DNA of 64,000 bases from Pseudoalteromonas luteoviolacea (GCF_001696455.1 NZ_MAUJ01000011.1:62001-126000), one strand, 5' to 3'. Positions 19,363 through 28,172 are shown, counted from the stretch's first letter. Notes: a model not told the origin generated them from the letters alone. Made by a program: numbers and translations.

Positions 19363-22281
19363 GTGTTGCGGTACTTTTATACTGTTTATGTATGCTTTGC
19401 GTTGCTTGGGTTAACAGCCGTTAAAGCAACCGAACTTCATGCTGCTTCTGCAGCATTTAAAGCTGGCGCTGTGCACTCGCAGGAGGCAAGAATTCCGATA
19501 GGTGAGGAACTGCTTTTATCCTTGTATATAAATGAAGAGTACGTTTCAGAAATTTTTGCCATTAAAACTGAGCAAGGGGCTGAACTTGAGTTGCAAAGCC
19601 TTTTTTCCAGTTTGGATTTCGCCATATCTGCGCAGCAAGCCGCTGCTTCTATTGACTATATGGGTTGGTTTATCGACCCAAAACAATCATTTTTACTTGA
19701 TCTCGAGCAGCAGCAGGCCTTCGTAGCAGGGCGTGCTGAGCGTTTTGACAACACACAGTGGCGTCAACGTGGAGAGGAGGTGTATGTCGATGCAGCTTTG
19801 TTGGCATCTTGGTTTAGCCTCAAATTCATTTTCCACTATCAAGATTTAAGCGTGCAGGTAATGAGTGAACAAATGTTGCCAATCGAGCAACGGCTGGCGC
19901 GAAAAAACCGCGCTTTTTCGCAACGGGGTACTCATCCTCAACCAGTATTGCCATGGCAATCGAGCCCTTATCAAAAATGGAGTGCACCACTGCTGGACTT
20001 TCAACTCGGTCTTAAAGCAACAGGTGATGAAACGCAATTAGATTATGTCATTCAGGGGAGTCAGGACGTTGCCTATTGGGGGACCCAATACTTTGTGCGA
20101 GGCGATGAACACAACCTGATAAGCCAAAGTCGTCTGCAAGCGAGTCGAGTATATCCTGATGCAAGTTTCTGGGGGCCTTTGGAAATCACGCAACTAGAGC
20201 TAGGAGATGTGATCGGCACACATATTGGTAGAGATCACCAGTCTACCCACGCGCGGGGAGCGAGAGTAACCAATAGGCCCGTATATAAAGAGGTTGATAG
20301 CCAACAAGTCAGAATAAGTGGCAGTGTACAAGTAGGTTGGGATGTTGAGCTTTATCACAATGGTTTGATGATTGCACAGCAACTCAATATTCAGTCAGGG
20401 CTCTATGATTTTAATAACATAGAGCTGTATTTTGGGAGTAACGCATTTGAGATTTTGATGTATGGACCGCAAGGTCAGATAGTACAAGATGCGCGCTCGT
20501 ATTATGTCACGGGTAACTCGGTAACCGCAGGTGAGCACTATTTTGATACATCAATTGTGGATACTGGGAGCACATTGTTGAATGATGAGCACATTAATTC
20601 AGCGAGTTCTGGTTGGAATGTGTTAACACGTTATGATTACGGGTTGAGTGAGGATGTAGCTGTTTATTCGGGCCTGCGCTATGGTTTAGAAAGTCAGCTT
20701 AACCAATATCAGATGTCGGCGGGCATCAGCTTTGATGTGTGGAATCGAGGTTTGGTGAATTTGGACATAAGCCGCGACAAGCTTGGTAATCAATTAGCTC
20801 AGCTCCTAGGAAGAACAGAGGTAAGTGGTCACTCTCTGAGTGCATCCTATAATGATCGCAAGCGCATTTTAACACCACAAAGTATATCCCAAACACACAC
20901 TCAAGAGCTGTATTTGCGCGCTTCTGGCAAACTTTACAATTTTGGCTCAATGAGACTTAATTATCAAAGCACGCTTAATGTAGAGCGGTCAAATCAACAA
21001 AGCCGTTTTATGGCGACAAACTTGTTGGCCATGACAACAAGATTGGGCACATTTAGTAACCAGCTTAATTATCTTGAGTACGGTAATGATGAAGGCAAAG
21101 AGTTGTTTGGCGGCCTGCGTTGGCAGGGGCGTATGGGGCAAGCATATGGCCGTTTTAGCTTAGGCTACCAGCTTGAACCAAATCGACAGTTCACTGACTA
21201 TCAACTGCAAGTCAGTCAATCTATTCAACCTGATTTAGATGTGGAACTGGCGTATTCAAAATCACTGCTAGACGATGGCTATGAGCTGGGAGTTGGGTTG
21301 AGCTGGCATAATGATAGGTTGCGTTTAACCGGAGACTTTAATTATCAGCAAAATGATGAGTGGCAAATCGGTGTCACAAGCCAGTTTAGTTTGGGCTACC
21401 CCAATACGAGAGCAGTCTTGCTGATGACCGATAAGCGTCTCGCAAGTGCTGGCACTGTGGCCGTTAAAGTATTTTTAGATCATAACAATAACGCCCTATT
21501 TGATACAGGTGATGAACTGTTGCAAGGGGTACGAATTAAATCGGTGCAAAGTTTTGGACAGGCACATACCGATAGTAATGGAATTGCGTTACTCACCAAT
21601 ATGCCACTAGAACGTAAAACAGACATTCATTTAGACATAGACTCCTTACCTGACCCCTTTTTTATTCCAGCCCATGATGGACGCTCTGTAACACCACGTC
21701 GAGGATTCATTACATACTTGGAATACCCTGTTGTACATGCTGGGGAGTTAGAGGGAGTCGCGTATAAAAAACACCATGATGGCAGTAACTCGCCCTTGCC
21801 ATACGTGACCATAGAGCTGGTGGATGGAAAGAACAATGTAGTTGCTGAGTCAAAATCAGCATTTGATGGCTACTATGTATTTAGTAATATTCGCCCGGGT
21901 CGATACGAAGCACGCGTAAAGAAAGCATTAGATGATGAGTTTATGCAAAGACGCAAGGTGGAAGTGGAGCTGTCAAACGAAGGTGATGTGCTGCTTGACG
22001 TTGATCTAACCGTTGAGCAGCTAGAACAGCACAAGCATGTTATTGCCAGCGGAGGACGGTTTGGCTCCCTCTCAATCTTAAAAACTTATGCCTTGATGCT
22101 GACTCGAAAGTCACCTAGGTTGTTTCAATCAAAGCCGTTTTATGTATATGACAGGCACCGTCAAGATTACTTGCTGGGCTTTTCAGTATATGCGCACATT
22201 GAAGAGGCGGCAAAAGCTTGCCTGAAATTCACACATAAAAAAATAAAATGCGAAGTAAAGGAAATGACACTCGATCATTAA
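19363..22281 (+). CDS. Outer-membrane usher of alternate chaperone-usher fimbria
   Basis: A 972-residue outer-membrane secretion pore starting at GTG 19363. After a signal peptide (to about residue 22) comes an N-terminal periplasmic domain, then a long beta-barrel region rich in alternating aromatic strands. From about 695 there is a calcium-loop-like segment (FLDHNNNALFDTGDE), and from about 800 a carboxypeptidase-regulatory-like beta domain (SPLPYVTIELVDGKNNVVA). The last ~50 residues (KPFYVYDRHRQDYLLGFSV and following, two Cys) resemble a SPOR repeat, as in the lipoprotein at 16647. The architecture is that of CFA/I-type ushers rather than the classical FimD type. Confidence 0.85.
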   Translation: MLRYFYTVYVCFALLGLTAVKATELHAASAAFKAGAVHSQEARIPIGEELLLSLYINEEYVSEIFAIKTEQGAELELQSLFSSLDFAISAQQAAASIDYMGWFIDPKQSFLLDLEQQQAFVAGRAERFDNTQWRQRGEEVYVDAALLASWFSLKFIFHYQDLSVQVMSEQMLPIEQRLARKNRAFSQRGTHPQPVLPWQSSPYQKWSAPLLDFQLGLKATGDETQLDYVIQGSQDVAYWGTQYFVRGDEHNLISQSRLQASRVYPDASFWGPLEITQLELGDVIGTHIGRDHQSTHARGARVTNRPVYKEVDSQQVRISGSVQVGWDVELYHNGLMIAQQLNIQSGLYDFNNIELYFGSNAFEILMYGPQGQIVQDARSYYVTGNSVTAGEHYFDTSIVDTGSTLLNDEHINSASSGWNVLTRYDYGLSEDVAVYSGLRYGLESQLNQYQMSAGISFDVWNRGLVNLDISRDKLGNQLAQLLGRTEVSGHSLSASYNDRKRILTPQSISQTHTQELYLRASGKLYNFGSMRLNYQSTLNVERSNQQSRFMATNLLAMTTRLGTFSNQLNYLEYGNDEGKELFGGLRWQGRMGQAYGRFSLGYQLEPNRQFTDYQLQVSQSIQPDLDVELAYSKSLLDDGYELGVGLSWHNDRLRLTGDFNYQQNDEWQIGVTSQFSLGYPNTRAVLLMTDKRLASAGTVAVKVFLDHNNNALFDTGDELLQGVRIKSVQSFGQAHTDSNGIALLTNMPLERKTDIHLDIDSLPDPFFIPAHDGRSVTPRRGFITYLEYPVVHAGELEGVAYKKHHDGSNSPLPYVTIELVDGKNNVVAESKSAFDGYYVFSNIRPGRYEARVKKALDDEFMQRRKVEVELSNEGDVLLDVDLTVEQLEQHKHVIASGGRFGSLSILKTYALMLTRKSPRLFQSKPFYVYDRHRQDYLLGFSVYAHIEEAAKACLKFTHKKIKCEVKEMTLDH

Positions 22282-22353
22282 TACGACTTAGAGGTAACAC
22301 CTACCAATAACTCGGGCCATCAGGCATTAAAACAGGCGTTGTTGTATCCCAAC

Positions 22354-22370
22354 TTGGTTCGATTTTTGCA
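22354..22370 (+). promoter_or_regulatory. Sigma54 (-24/-12) promoter for the FlgO-like genes
   Basis: TTGGTTCG-ATTT-TTGCA. The invariant GG (22356-22357) and GC (22368-22369) are separated by exactly ten bases, as RpoN promoters require. It lies 33 bases before the preferred start of the first FlgO-like gene. flgO/flgP are sigma54-dependent in Vibrio, which supports the call. Confidence 0.7.
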
Positions 22371-22402
22371 TTTCCTGATTTATTGAATGAGAGGTGCAGA
22401 AT

Positions 22403-22993
22403 ATGCGTATTTTATTATTGGTGTTGGTTGGCTTGATCTCCGGGTGTAGCTCTAGTTTGTTAATGAACCAAAATAACCAATCTACAGCAAAAAATACACC
22501 ACCCACGCGTACTGTGCATAGTTATGTGGGTGAGTTAGCTAGTCAGTTAAGTCAGTACAGCAAACCTTTGAAACCGGGGGCATCCGTTGCGGTAACGAGC
22601 TTTTATAAAGACAGCAAGCTTGGTATGGACACCGTACACAGCCAAGGTGAAGGGCTGAGTAATCAAGTTCAAGAGAGTTTCATTACCTACATGACTCAGA
22701 TGGGCTTGCAGGTTGTCGAATTTCGTATGCAAAAAGCTATAAGTTTGTCGGATGATGCCGATAACATACTTAGCCGTGATATAGATAAGCTGAAAGAGCG
22801 CCATAAATTTGACTTGGTGTTAACGGGCACTGTCAGTGAAAGCTTCAATTCTTATACGATACATGCACGTTTGATTGATATGGTGAACAATAAAACCATG
22901 TCAGCAGCGTCTATAAGCTTGCCTAAAGCCACTTTGTGGGGAGAAGAGCAGGTGCAAATGCGTGATGGCTTACTTCATCGCGGCCAATATTGA
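22403..22993 (+). CDS. FlgO-family flagellar lipoprotein, copy 1
   Basis: About 196 residues from ATG 22403, which has GAGAGG eight bases upstream; an in-frame GTG at 22394 lies inside that ribosome binding site. Lipobox LISGC near residue 15. The FlgO core is visible: VAVTSFYKDSKLG, LSNQVQESFITYMTQMGLQV, VEFRMQKAI, LSRDIDKL and LVLTGTVSE. FlgO proteins are outer-membrane lipoproteins associated with the flagellar outer-membrane disk. First of three tandem paralogues; the next gene overlaps or abuts its stop. Confidence 0.82.
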   Translation: MRILLLVLVGLISGCSSSLLMNQNNQSTAKNTPPTRTVHSYVGELASQLSQYSKPLKPGASVAVTSFYKDSKLGMDTVHSQGEGLSNQVQESFITYMTQMGLQVVEFRMQKAISLSDDADNILSRDIDKLKERHKFDLVLTGTVSESFNSYTIHARLIDMVNNKTMSAASISLPKATLWGEEQVQMRDGLLHRGQY

Positions 22994-23004
22994 CGGAGAA
23001 AAAT

Positions 23005-23661
23005 ATGAAACAGTACGCATTCGGGCTTATTTTACCGCTTTTGTTTGGTTGCACACTTACCGAAGATGACCGCAGTAACCGCAATGCCATTGTGGTAGAG
23101 AAAAACGCTTTTGCGACGCCCGAGAGTCAATTTCAAGCGCACCCCAGTGGTATGCACGGTATGACAGTTTCACAGCAAATGGCGAGTCGTAATGTCACGC
23201 ACTATGTGCAAAACTTAATGCAGGATATGGTTGGTAACTTGCGTTATGTGAATGATCGTACGCCCATCGCAGTGGCTACTTTTGTATTTCTAGACGAAGA
23301 TTACAATTATGGTTCTTTGCTTGGCAATCAGCTTTCGGAAAGTTTCATCCATGAGCTGCATAACTTTGGTGTGCCGGTTGTTGATTTTAAAACGACGGAC
23401 TTTATGCGTGTCACCAAAGAAGGCGACTTCATCTTTAGTCGAGACTTCTTAGAGCTATCTGATGAGCATACTTTTAACTATGTTCTTGCAGGCACATTAG
23501 CTAACCATCAGGGCGGCGTATTAATAAATGCACGTATTGTTGGTGTTAAAAGTAAAGCTGTAGTTGGAACCGCTCAAGGCTTTCTACCGCAAGCTGTTGT
23601 TAATGCGCTTAGAGATGGTATCGGCCACGATGGTATTCGGTTAGAGCGAGCAAGTAGGTAA
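23005..23661 (+). CDS. FlgO-family flagellar lipoprotein, copy 2
   Basis: About 218 residues from ATG 23005, preceded by ACGGAG; the frame is open to TTG 22990. Lipobox LLFGC at about residue 15-16. The FlgO core matches the family well: IAVATFVFLDEDYNYGSLLG, NQLSESFIHELHNFGVPVVD, FKTTDFMRVT, FSRDFLEL and YVLAGTLANHQGGV. This copy looks closest to canonical FlgO. It is sandwiched between two diverged paralogues in one operon. Confidence 0.85.
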   Translation: MKQYAFGLILPLLFGCTLTEDDRSNRNAIVVEKNAFATPESQFQAHPSGMHGMTVSQQMASRNVTHYVQNLMQDMVGNLRYVNDRTPIAVATFVFLDEDYNYGSLLGNQLSESFIHELHNFGVPVVDFKTTDFMRVTKEGDFIFSRDFLELSDEHTFNYVLAGTLANHQGGVLINARIVGVKSKAVVGTAQGFLPQAVVNALRDGIGHDGIRLERASR

Positions 23662-23666
23662 TCATT

Positions 23667-24308
23667 ATGAAACGACATGGCTTATTCTTGAGTTGTCTTG
23701 CTGTGCTAAGTGGCTGTGAGTCGTCTTCACACACGCAAATCGTGCCGAAGCAGCAAGTTGAGTCCAGTGCTACGCAACAAGCACGGCAATTAACGCAGCT
23801 TTCCCGTGAATTAGATAGTGCAGCCGATATTGAATATAAAGACCTTGGGTTTATCAGTTACACACATAATAAGCAAATTTCAAGCTATGCTGGGCAAATA
23901 GCATTGGAGCTCTCTGACTCTTTGTCTGGTGTCTCTCCTAGTGCGGTTGCGATTACAAGCTTTGTTAGCTTTGACAATAGTTTACGTCGCAGTAACCAGC
24001 TTGGTAATCAGCTGGCTGAATCCATGATCCATCAGTTCCAAAAAATGGGCTATCCTGCATTGGATTTTAAGTCTCACCGCGGCATTGCTGTAACCGCCAA
24101 TGGTGATTTTATTTTGTCGAGAAATGCCAAACAATTACCTAAAAAGCCAGCGCCTAGCCATGTTTTAACCGGTACCATGATTTACCGAGACAGAGGCGTT
24201 GAGGTAAATACGCGTCTATTAGACTTCGATAATCGACTGGTCGTCGCGAGCAGTAATGTCATGATCCCCTATTTTATTCTTGGACCTCACGCAACCACTA
24301 CATACTGA
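23667..24308 (+). CDS. FlgO-family flagellar lipoprotein, copy 3
   Basis: A 213-residue protein six bases after copy 2. Lipobox LSGC at about residue 17. FlgO core: VAITSFVSFDNSLRRSNQLG, NQLAESMIHQFQKMGYPALD, FKSHRGIAVTANGDFILSR and HVLTGTMIYRDRGVEVN. It has a longer Gln/Ser-rich linker between the lipid anchor and core than the other two. The triplet suggests gene duplication with possible specialisation in outer-membrane flagellar ring parts. Confidence 0.84.
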   Translation: MKRHGLFLSCLAVLSGCESSSHTQIVPKQQVESSATQQARQLTQLSRELDSAADIEYKDLGFISYTHNKQISSYAGQIALELSDSLSGVSPSAVAITSFVSFDNSLRRSNQLGNQLAESMIHQFQKMGYPALDFKSHRGIAVTANGDFILSRNAKQLPKKPAPSHVLTGTMIYRDRGVEVNTRLLDFDNRLVVASSNVMIPYFILGPHATTTY

Positions 24309-24510
24309 TACTGTGATGGCATTTATTGATGGTAGTGAATAAATGCCAGCCTCCGGCTTACGCCAAACGTTATACGAAAATTAAAATGACTTGGTGGCTT
24401 CAGCATATGTTGGCAGGCGGTGATATCGTCATCCAAGGCATACGTGAAATATGCTTGTGTTTTAGTATCTTAAGCTGTTATATATAATAAAAGATAAGGC
24501 GATTCAGCTA

Positions 24511-24585
24511 GTCTCCGTAGTTTAATGGATAAAACGGGGCCCTCCTAAGGCTTTGATGTAGGTTCGATTCCTACCGGGGACGCCA
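24511..24585 (+). tRNA. tRNA-Arg(CCT)
   Basis: A 75-nt cloverleaf with encoded CCA. Acceptor stem GTCTCCG (24511-24517) pairs with CGGGGAC (24575-24581), D stem GTTT/AAAC, anticodon stem 24537-24541 with 24549-24553 containing two G-U pairs, loop CTCCTAA giving anticodon CCT (24544-24546, reading AGG), and T-arm GGTTCGATTCC. The discriminator is G. tRNA-Arg(CCT) is a frequent integration target for mobile elements, but no integrase or 3'-end duplication is seen here. Confidence 0.93.
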
Positions 24586-24639
24586 GTTCAAAGTGTTTCA
24601 TCATCTCTGTCTCATGCTGATGTACAAGCAGCATTTCAA

Positions 24640-25830
24640 TTACAAGGCAAAGTCTTCTGGTGGGGTAATAATTAATTCGACGATGTCGTTAACTTGAATG
24701 TTGTTCATCGGCCTGCTTTGTATATTTTGCGCAATGGCATTTTGCGCGTTGACCTGCGTCACTTTAACGCGGTTTATGGTTTGAATACTGCGCGAGAAAA
24801 ACTGGTTTCTTTCTCCTGCCACGTCACTGCGATGTGCCACACTCAGGACTTGTCCTTCTTTAATACCATGTGCTCTGCCAAGGTTTATCACCAGCTGATC
24901 TTGGTCTTTGTGGAGAATTTTTCCTTTGGTGGGCATACATGCAAAAGCTTGGTCTAAATCTTGAGCTAGGCTATTAAACACGCTTTGAATACGCTTGCCA
25001 TAGTCGGTATGCCAAAAGGTGTCACTGTAAACATCGATGATTTTGGTTTTCTCGAACGGCCAAATACCTGTCACGCTGTAGTGTTGTTGCCATACTTTGT
25101 CTTTGGTGAGGGCATCAAACGCAACAAAATCGATTTTAAAGCTGCGCACATACTCGTCATCTTGCCAGAATGCATAGTCGCTGTTGAGTTGTTGTGTACT
25201 CGCTAAATCAGTGATTTGACTAAGCAAAACGTACTGGCTGTTGCTTGTTGCCGTTAAGCTTTCAATAAGCTGCTTGTCATAGTCGAAGTTTTGCGAAAAA
25301 AATGCTCTGACATTGAGGCTTTTATCAATAAACGGTATGGGCTTAACCGTCATATTTCTTTGCATCAGCGTTTGATATAACCTTTCACTTGAAGATTTAT
25401 GAATGTCAAAAATTTGACCTAAGCGAGCTTGATGAGGTTGAATAAGCTGACTCTGAGTAACCGTAATTTGTTTACTAAACGACTCTTCAGGGCACTTTTG
25501 TTGCTTTGGAAAAATATCCAAATGCAGAGTCACACTCATAACCCCGTCTTTGGTATTTTCTGAGACAAGGTTAATCTCTTGGATCTCTCCATGGCTTTTT
25601 ATTTTGATATGGTCTTGTGCCAATACGCCGTCAGCTAAGGTCTGCACGCTAGAGACCGTCGCGCCTGAGAATATCAAAGCTTGCGTTATGGCATCTTGCA
25701 CAGCCTCTTGTCTGGCAGCTGCTCTGTCAGAAGTGTAGGCATTTGCATAACCTGTAACTTCAAACCACTCAGCTTTGCATGGAAGGCTAAGGGCACCTGT
25801 AACAAGTGCTAGACAACTTAATTTGTTCAT
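24640..25830 (-). CDS. flgT: Flagellar assembly protein FlgT
   Basis: FlgT is a periplasmic protein of the H-ring around the polar flagellar basal body, needed for stator assembly in Vibrio. The 396-residue protein has a signal peptide (cleaved near residue 20, SLPCKAEW) and the FlgT N-terminal segment WFEVTGYANAYTSDRAAARQ. A middle domain and a C-terminal SH3-like domain follow (KILHKDQDQLVINLGRAHGI then KEGQVLSV). It is divergent from flgP and convergent with tRNA-Arg. Length and order fit the FlgT family. Confidence 0.88.
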   Translation of the reverse strand: MNKLSCLALVTGALSLPCKAEWFEVTGYANAYTSDRAAARQEAVQDAITQALIFSGATVSSVQTLADGVLAQDHIKIKSHGEIQEINLVSENTKDGVMSVTLHLDIFPKQQKCPEESFSKQITVTQSQLIQPHQARLGQIFDIHKSSSERLYQTLMQRNMTVKPIPFIDKSLNVRAFFSQNFDYDKQLIESLTATSNSQYVLLSQITDLASTQQLNSDYAFWQDDEYVRSFKIDFVAFDALTKDKVWQQHYSVTGIWPFEKTKIIDVYSDTFWHTDYGKRIQSVFNSLAQDLDQAFACMPTKGKILHKDQDQLVINLGRAHGIKEGQVLSVAHRSDVAGERNQFFSRSIQTINRVKVTQVNAQNAIAQNIQSRPMNNIQVNDIVELIITPPEDFAL

Positions 25831-25893
25831 TGAGCAATTACACCATATAAAAATCTATCTAACCCCAATAACGCAAGTCTTATGCCAATAGTA

Positions 25894-25910
25894 TTGGCTC
25901 AATTTGTGCA
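25894..25910 (+). promoter_or_regulatory. Sigma54 (-24/-12) promoter for flgP
   Basis: TTGGCTCA-ATTT-GTGCA: GG at 25896-25897 and GC at 25908-25909 are ten bases apart. The expected start of transcription is about 25921, 35 bases before the flgP ATG. Together with the site before the FlgO genes it indicates RpoN control of the outer flagellar ring genes. Confidence 0.65.
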
Positions 25911-25955
25911 TATGCTTTATTAGACATAAATTAGTTTTTTAGGAGTCGATAGCAA

Positions 25956-26426
25956 ATGCGAAAGTTTTATCAAATCGGCAAAGTACTTGCTGCAAGTTTT
26001 GTGCTTGGTCTCTCTGGGTGTAGTTCTATTATCGACAAACATGTAGAGTATAGCTATGTGCAGCCCGATAGCTATCCTGTTCTGAAAGCAATTGGTTATG
26101 CCCCTCTTGATGCTCAGCCAGGCACCACAGACAGTGAAAAAATGCTGATGGCTATTAAGGTCTCCAAACTAGAAGCATATCGCGAACTTGCTGAGCAGGT
26201 GTATGGTCACCAGCTCAATGCATCGACAACCGTAAGAGGTGTTATCGCCCAAAATGATGGTTTGAGAAGCCAAGTGCAAGGTGTGATCCGTGGAGCACGG
26301 GTATTAAAATCATACGCAGTTGGGGACATTTATACGACGGAGCTAGAGTTGGATATGAAGACTGTTTATGATCTTTATATAGGTCAAGTTAAGCCTAAGA
26401 AAATCCAAAGAGTGACGTACTATTAA
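25956..26426 (+). CDS. flgP: Flagellar lipoprotein FlgP (LPP20 family)
   Basis: FlgP is an outer-membrane lipoprotein that forms the large basal disk or ring of polar flagella. The 156-residue protein has lipobox LSGCSS at about residue 21, then the LPP20 domain with YPVLKAIGYAPLDAQPG, AIKVSKLEAYRELAEQVYGH and VRGVIAQNDGLRSQVQGVIR. It starts after TTAGGAG and stands alone behind a sigma54-type promoter, opposite flgT. FlgP and FlgT genes are adjacent in Vibrio as well. Confidence 0.9.
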   Translation: MRKFYQIGKVLAASFVLGLSGCSSIIDKHVEYSYVQPDSYPVLKAIGYAPLDAQPGTTDSEKMLMAIKVSKLEAYRELAEQVYGHQLNASTTVRGVIAQNDGLRSQVQGVIRGARVLKSYAVGDIYTTELELDMKTVYDLYIGQVKPKKIQRVTYY

Positions 26427-26507
26427 TTTGGTCGGAGATGACCAAAAACTAAAGCACGCTCTATTGATGCGTGCTTTAGCTGTATACTTGTTCAATTGCT
26501 TTCGATA

Positions 26508-26936
26508 TTAAGCTTTTAAGTTTTTCACAAGTTCACCGACATTTTCCACAACACTTCCTTCCTCTGTGTACGTTGTTGAAGTTGGCGTACCAATAAGAAT
26601 TTCTTTCAATTCTCTGACTGTCATATTAGCCAAGTGCGCGGCTTTGGCGTTAACTTCATTTTGGTTTTTACACTTGTACAACAGGTCGTTTATCTCTTGT
26701 GTAAGCGGAACTACATCTGGGTCTTTAAATAATTCTGCCGGGAATGAAGACAAACTTTTATCAGTTTTTTGAATCGTATTAAGGTAGGTAATTTTTTGCC
26801 GAGCTATCTCTTTTAAGCCATCACCGTTTCTTGAGCTGAGCACGGTTAACTCCTCGTCAAGAAGCTGGGTCAAAGCTTCTAATGAGGAGATCTGAGCGTT
26901 TAGTTGCTGTATACACAGCTCAATTGTCTTATCCAT
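26508..26936 (-). CDS. flgN: Flagellar export chaperone FlgN
   Basis: A 142-residue, nearly all-helical cytoplasmic protein of the FlgN family, which chaperones the hook-filament junction proteins FlgK and FlgL. The conserved start (ELCIQQLNAQISSLEALTQL with LLDEELTVLSSRNGDGL) and length fit. Its start overlaps the flgM stop by eight bases, so translation is probably coupled. It is last in the leftward flgA-flgM-flgN group. Confidence 0.82.
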   Translation of the reverse strand: MDKTIELCIQQLNAQISSLEALTQLLDEELTVLSSRNGDGLKEIARQKITYLNTIQKTDKSLSSFPAELFKDPDVVPLTQEINDLLYKCKNQNEVNAKAAHLANMTVRELKEILIGTPTSTTYTEEGSVVENVGELVKNLKA

Positions 26937-27252
26937 ATAAATCGAATTCGAATGCGGCTATATTTTTGGCTAACTTTTCTGCATCTACTTGATATTTGCC
27001 CTCAGCAATGGCTTTTTTCAGTTCTTCGACCTTTTTGCTATCGAATGCTGGTGCTTGCTGTGCTTTTTCTTGCAACCCTTTAAGTTGCTGAGCTTGAGGC
27101 GTCAAGCTAACAGAGTCTGCCGCGGCTTTCTGCTGGGCAGCAGGTTTTGTTGCAGGATTATTTGCATCATTTCTTTGCAATTCAGCACGTTGTTGCTTAA
27201 CATTATTAGCAACATTGTTCGGCTGATTTTGACCGTTAATGTTATTAACCAT
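26929..27252 (-). CDS. flgM: Anti-sigma28 factor FlgM
   Basis: FlgM binds FliA (sigma28) and is exported when the hook is complete, which releases late flagellar transcription. The 107-residue protein has a disordered Asn/Gln-rich N-terminus (MVNNINGQNQPNN), then SVSLTPQAQQLKGLQEKAQQ and the C-terminal sigma-binding helices ELKKAIAEGKYQVDAEKLAK. Directly upstream is a sigma28-type promoter, consistent with autogenous control. It overlaps flgN. Confidence 0.88.
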   Translation of the reverse strand: MVNNINGQNQPNNVANNVKQQRAELQRNDANNPATKPAAQQKAAADSVSLTPQAQQLKGLQEKAQQAPAFDSKKVEELKKAIAEGKYQVDAEKLAKNIAAFEFDLYG

Positions 27253-27288
27253 GATTCTGACCCGTTAAAAAAAGTTGATTCAGTCTTT

Positions 27289-27315
27289 ATATCGACCGTT
27301 CCTTTATTTACTTTA
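27289..27315 (-). promoter_or_regulatory. Sigma28 (FliA) promoter for flgM-flgN
   Basis: On the minus strand TAAAGTAA, 11 bases, then GTCGATAT; this closely matches TAAAGTTT-N11-GCCGATAA with exact spacing. It ends 37 bases upstream of the flgM start, so flgMN can be transcribed independently of flgA. Confidence 0.72.
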
Positions 27316-27324
27316 GCAAAAATT

Positions 27325-28032
27325 TTAAATATTGACCGCTACGGAATCAACATCTTTTACTCGTGCGCGTATAGTTTTTCCAGATTTTGTATTTTTAACT
27401 CTGATCTGTTCACCTAAGTTGCCGTCTTGCAAGGCTATCCCTTGTGTTTTTATGGCAAAATGTTCATTGCCCGCCAAAATTATAACAGTATCTCCCTTAC
27501 AGACCATGCAAATGTGTCTCATACTAATCGCTTTATCTGCTTGGATGCGACGCTTTGTCTTGCTGCCAATCAACATTGAAATATCATCAATACTGGAAGC
27601 TCGAACAAAGTGTTTGGGTCGCATTGCGATTTTGAGATCTTCCGCCTGTAGGACCACGCCTTTATCCAGCTGCTGTGAACTGACAATAACCGGAAATAAT
27701 ACCTCAATTTTTACGTGTACAAATTGTACCCATTTTTCTCTGCTATCACAACGGACTTGCACTGTAACTTGCCGAGTAAATGGGGGCCTCGTCTTGCTTG
27801 AAACCTTTAAAGGGGATAAACACGCCCTGTTAGGTAAGCGCGAGTCCAAAGGGAGTGCACTGATATTCGTTTCTCCTTTAGACTCTTGAATTGCATGTTT
27901 TTCTACATACTTTATTGCGAGTTCCTGAATTTGCTCTGACTCATAGGTCTGAGCATAAGCGGATGACATGGCTAAAAAATATGCCAAAATAAGAAAGAAT
28001 TGAACTGCAACTGTATTTTTTAACAAACTCAT
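27325..28032 (-). CDS. flgA: Flagella basal-body P-ring assembly protein FlgA
   Basis: Periplasmic chaperone for assembly of the flagellar P ring (FlgI). The 235-residue protein has a signal peptide (about 1-27) and a C-terminal SAF/FlgA domain with VVSSQQLDKGVVLQAEDL, TKRRIQADKAISMRHI, GDTVIILAGNEHFAIKTQGI and IRVKNTKSGKTIRARV. It is divergent from cheV and upstream of flgM-flgN, the usual flgA-flgM-flgN order. Confidence 0.92.
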   Translation of the reverse strand: MSLLKNTVAVQFFLILAYFLAMSSAYAQTYESEQIQELAIKYVEKHAIQESKGETNISALPLDSRLPNRACLSPLKVSSKTRPPFTRQVTVQVRCDSREKWVQFVHVKIEVLFPVIVSSQQLDKGVVLQAEDLKIAMRPKHFVRASSIDDISMLIGSKTKRRIQADKAISMRHICMVCKGDTVIILAGNEHFAIKTQGIALQDGNLGEQIRVKNTKSGKTIRARVKDVDSVAVNI

Positions 28033-28121
28033 GATGTTTCGACTATGCTTATGGGGTGAAACAAGGTATAAAGATTTTGCGTGAATTGCTTCACCGCTTC
28101 AAGGGCAACTTTGAATGCTAA

Positions 28122-28147
28122 TAAACAAGCAAACATTGTTCCGATAA
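28122..28147 (+). promoter_or_regulatory. Possible sigma28 promoter for cheV-cheR
   Basis: TAAA at 28122-28125 and TCCGATAA at 28140-28147. The spacer is 14 bases rather than the usual 15, so this is a weaker match than the flgM site. It lies 26 bases before the cheV ATG. Confidence 0.4.
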
Positions 28148-28172
28148 GCTGTATTTTGAGTAGGAGAATGAA

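Noticed and set aside
24511..24585. tRNA-Arg as attachment site of an integrated element
   Set aside because: Flanked on both sides by flagellar genes, with no integrase and no repeat of the tRNA 3' end seen nearby.
27332..27889. Long plus-strand open frame (185 codons) antisense to flgA
   Set aside because: It lies wholly inside flgA, whose protein has clear family motifs; the antisense product has no ribosome binding site or recognisable domain.
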